Part shown: in pieces, positions 61,739 to 64,000 of the stretch | Position numbering within the stretch: position 1 is the stretch's first letter | Layout of the letters: each line of letters starts with the position of its first letter | Assembly: GCA_963812965.1 (NCBI GenBank) | Contig: CAWEXG010000003.1 | Span: 124,001-188,000 of the forward strand | Direction of reading: 5' to 3' | DNA: 64,000 nucleotides | Source of the DNA: DASXMT01 sp963812965 | Lineage (GTDB): Bacteria; Actinomycetota; Acidimicrobiia; Acidimicrobiales; RAAP-2 | Notes under the pieces: model-generated | The model's input: the letters and a program-made list of their open reading frames with translations, nothing else | Databases searched by the model: none | What the model was told of the DNA's origin: nothing | Program-made: the position numbers and the translations under genes

Positions 61739-64000
61739 CCGGCGGTGCGTTCGGCGGCACGGTCGGATCGGATCGGATCGTCGTGCACCGGAAGACCGTC
61801 CCGGTAGACGATCCACCGGTTCCGGACCGCCGGCACCCGCGGGCCGGGAAGGACGATCCCCTCCAGGTTCAAGGGGTCGGCAGCGGAGAGGCGAACGAGC
61901 GAGCCCGTCCGCTCGGTGCGTCGGATCCGGCGCAGCTCGTCGACCGCCTCGGGGAGCGCGTACTGCTCACCGGTGAACCCGGTGACGAAGCGACCGCCGC
62001 GTACCAGCCCCCGAGCCTCGAGCCGGCGCAGGGCCCAGTGCACCTCACGCCACGGAACCGACATGCTCTCCCTCGCCGTCAGGTCCCAGAAGACCACGCC
62101 CCACCGAGCCAGCAGCTGAGCGGCCACCGTCTCAGCCAGCTGGTCAGGATCACCGGAGTCGTCGCCGCGTGGCAGCAAAGCCCAGCGACCCTCTCCACCT
62201 TCCCGCCACCCTGCTGCTCGACGGCTTCCCAATCGACCACCCAACCGGCCGTGGGCCGCTCGATGATGTCGTCGACGCCACACCTCCCGAGCCGACCACA
62301 GCGAGCGGACGGCCTGGAACCCGTCCGCCGTCACCAGGCCTCGGGCCACCAAGTCCCACAGCCCTTCTTCCACCTCCACCGTCATCCGGCCGGAGACGTC
62401 CCGGAGCTCCGAGTGGAACAGGGCACCTCGTGCAGTGAGCGCGTCGAGAACATCACGTGAGGCGCCGTGCGAGGGTTCGGTCGGAGCCGCACCCCCACGC
62501 ACCGCCTGCAGCAACCACGGGAGATCCTCACGCAACGCGAACGTGATCGGGGTGGCCCGTGAGGGAGTCGACGCCCCCCGACGAGACCGTGTCTCCTGCG
62601 CTCCCCTCTGGGAAGACGTCTCCTGTGCTCCACCCCGGAGAGACCGCGGCTCCTGTGCTCCACCCTGGGGAGACTGCGGCTCCTGGTCGACAGGACGGAT
62701 GCTCAGCCGACCCCAAGCCACCTCGCCGGCGAGACACAAGTCCTCCAACCAACGGCCCTGGTACTGATCGACCCGCGCCGGAAAGACCCCTTCCTCCCAC
62801 GCCCCGGCCGGGATCTCGAAGCCCTGCAGTTGGTCGACGACCGAGAGCACACCGGCTCGGCCCTCTCGTTGGGTCTCCGGGGTGACGTGGTGCCAACTGA
62901 GCAGGAACCGCATGAAGTCCTGAGCGGTGACCGGCTCGATCTCCCGACGAAGCCTGGTCTGCGTATACGAGTGGATCCGGGCCAACAGACGGCGAGCGCA
63001 CCACTGCTCCTCGGCGTCCACTCCGGGATCGAACCGACCCCGGAGCACGAACCCTTCTGCTTCCAGACGGGCGAGCCCGACCCGTACCCGTGACGGCGTC
63101 AACGCCGTGTCCCGAACCAGGTCGTCCACGGTGACCGGACCGCTCACCTCGAGATGCCCTCGGACCACGTCGGCGACGGCGACGTCGGCATCCACTGGTG
63201 GGTCACCGGCCAAGCCGGCAGGCAACGGGTAATCGGGCACACGTCGAGCATCAGAGAACAACGCATCGACGGAACGTTGCCGTTCGACTGCGCACCACAG
63301 CTCGGTGTCAGTTCCAACGGCGGTGTCAGTCCCAACGGCGGTGTCAGTTCCAACGGCGGTGTCAGTCCCAACGGCGGTGTCAGTTCCAACGGCGGTGTCG
63401 GTTCCAACAGCAGTGCCCTGCTCGGAGGCGCCGTCCACAGGCAGCGCGATCGTCATGGCCCGCCGATCCGAGACCAGCTCGTCGAACCAGGCCCGATCAC
63501 CCTCCCGGGGTCGGGCCACAATGAGACCCAGCAACAGATCGTGCAGCTCCTCTGCCGAGCGAAGCACCGGCATTGCCTCGTCCCGAACCCGTTCGACTGC
63601 GTCGACGTCGAGCCGGCCCAACGCCTCGTCGTGCAGTGGAAGGCCCCGACGCACCTGGACGGCCCGAGTGCGACGTTCCTCGAGAGGGGCGTCATCCAGG
63701 AACGTGAACGGCCTGCCGTTCAAGATCTCGTGGGCGAACACCGATGGCTCCGGCGACTCCACGAAGTGCAGCCGGATCGCGCCTTGTTCGATCGACCGGA
63801 AGGTCTCCACCAGCGCATCGACGTCCATCGCCTCGTGCAGGCAGTCGGAGACGGTCTGGCGTACCAACACATGATCGGGGATCACTACCGGACCCGCTGC
63901 AAGGTTCTCCTGGCAGGCAGCGAGCGCCGGGAACACAGCAGCCATCAGGTCGTCGGCCTCCATCCGCTGGATGGGCAGCGGGTTCTTCGCTCCACCCCGG
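61732..64000 (-). CDS. lhr: Lhr-family ATP-dependent helicase, C-terminal part (5' end outside window)
   Basis: Lhr is a large superfamily 2 helicase acting on DNA or DNA-RNA hybrids in repair. About 755 C-terminal residues are visible; the ATPase core lies beyond the right edge. RGGAKNPLPIQRMEADDL at the edge and HVLVRQTVSDCLHEAMDVDA, FAHEILNGRPFTFLDDAPLE, DWHH-like LLSWHHVTPETQREG mark the Lhr core's end and CTD. Two linkers hold repeats: an 18-bp repeat (63304-63411) and an imperfect 27-30 bp repeat (about 62575-62690, Gln-Glu-x-x-Ser units). Both are unusual for this housekeeping-type protein. Confidence 0.87.
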   Translation of the reverse strand, partial: RGGAKNPLPIQRMEADDLMAAVFPALAACQENLAAGPVVIPDHVLVRQTVSDCLHEAMDVDALVETFRSIEQGAIRLHFVESPEPSVFAHEILNGRPFTFLDDAPLEERRTRAVQVRRGLPLHDEALGRLDVDAVERVRDEAMPVLRSAEELHDLLLGLIVARPREGDRAWFDELVSDRRAMTIALPVDGASEQGTAVGTDTAVGTDTAVGTDTAVGTDTAVGTDTAVGTDTELWCAVERQRSVDALFSDARRVPDYPLPAGLAGDPPVDADVAVADVVRGHLEVSGPVTVDDLVRDTALTPSRVRVGLARLEAEGFVLRGRFDPGVDAEEQWCARRLLARIHSYTQTRLRREIEPVTAQDFMRFLLSWHHVTPETQREGRAGVLSVVDQLQGFEIPAGAWEEGVFPARVDQYQGRWLEDLCLAGEVAWGRLSIRPVDQEPQSPQGGAQEPRSLRGGAQETSSQRGAQETRSRRGASTPSRATPITFALREDLPWLLQAVRGGAAPTEPSHGASRDVLDALTARGALFHSELRDVSGRMTVEVEEGLWDLVARGLVTADGFQAVRSLWSAREVWRRRHHRAAHGRLGGRLGSRRAAGWREGGEGRWALLPRGDDSGDPDQLAETVAAQLLARWGVVFWDLTARESMSVPWREVHWALRRLEARGLVRGGRFVTGFTGEQYALPEAVDELRRIRRTERTGSLVRLSAADPLNLEGIVLPGPRVPAVRNRWIVYRDGLPVHDDPIRSDRAAERTAGP
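63304..63411 (-). repeat. 18-bp minisatellite in lhr (6 units)
   Basis: Six copies of GGTGTCAGTTCCAACGGC with one or two changes, encoding Ala-Val-Gly-Thr-Asp-Thr units between two Lhr regions. Confidence 0.93.

Overview
The window is high-GC DNA from an actinobacterium, most likely class Acidimicrobiia. This is an inference from gene content: a tryptophan-rich WWQASDGKWYPP motif at the N-terminus of a membrane protein, an F420-type LLM oxidoreductase, a PimB-like mannosyltransferase, an adenosylcobalamin-type (class II) ribonucleotide reductase and dense short-overlap gene packing. I saw no tRNA, rRNA, CRISPR array, transposase or phage gene.

Layout. 1-4.9 kb: a divergent Kdp potassium system (kdpA partial, kdpF and a 27-residue membrane peptide on the left; kdpD and a frameshifted kdpE on the right). 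4.9-15.6 kb: housekeeping genes, namely a methyltransferase fused to a MUG/TDG-type uracil-DNA glycosylase, a DUF4190-type membrane protein, SDR and LLM oxidoreductases, a thiolase-like protein, a rhodanese, an MFS exporter, a dienelactone hydrolase and a ClC channel. 15.8-21.3 kb: nrdJ carrying two LAGLIDADG inteins, each placed directly before a catalytic cysteine and each broken by one single-base indel, with candidate tandem NrdR boxes upstream. 21.3-29.7 kb: glpK, an ACT protein, a PlsC-type acyltransferase, an acetoacetate-decarboxylase-family protein, an AlaC-type aminotransferase, an SRPBCC protein, a PimB-like glycosyltransferase and a frameshifted queG.

29.8-61.7 kb is the unusual part: a 32-kb envelope-glycan island. 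It holds eight paralogous multi-pass membrane proteins of about 660-740 residues (six in a minus-strand run, two on the plus strand). All share a TC-x-C-[GT]-D motif in the first extracytoplasmic loop, an invariant HGHN, and a C-terminal extracytoplasmic domain ending in a Cys-x(n)-C-V-[LV] pair. Interleaved are an AftB-like arabinofuranosyltransferase-type protein, three other GT-C-like membrane proteins, two short acyltransferase-3 proteins and two acyltransferase-SGNH fusions. A divergent intergenic region near 48.2 kb feeds both arms. I infer lipid-linked sugar transfer and O-acylation of a surface polymer on the outer face of the membrane; substrates are unknown. Several proteins carry in-frame 15- or 18-bp minisatellites, most of them in predicted cytoplasmic linkers. 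The window ends inside an Lhr-type helicase gene.

Four single-base frameshifts (kdpE, both nrdJ inteins, queG) lie at short homopolymers in otherwise intact, conserved proteins. Assembly or sequencing indels are the simplest explanation, though real lesions cannot be excluded from the sequence alone.
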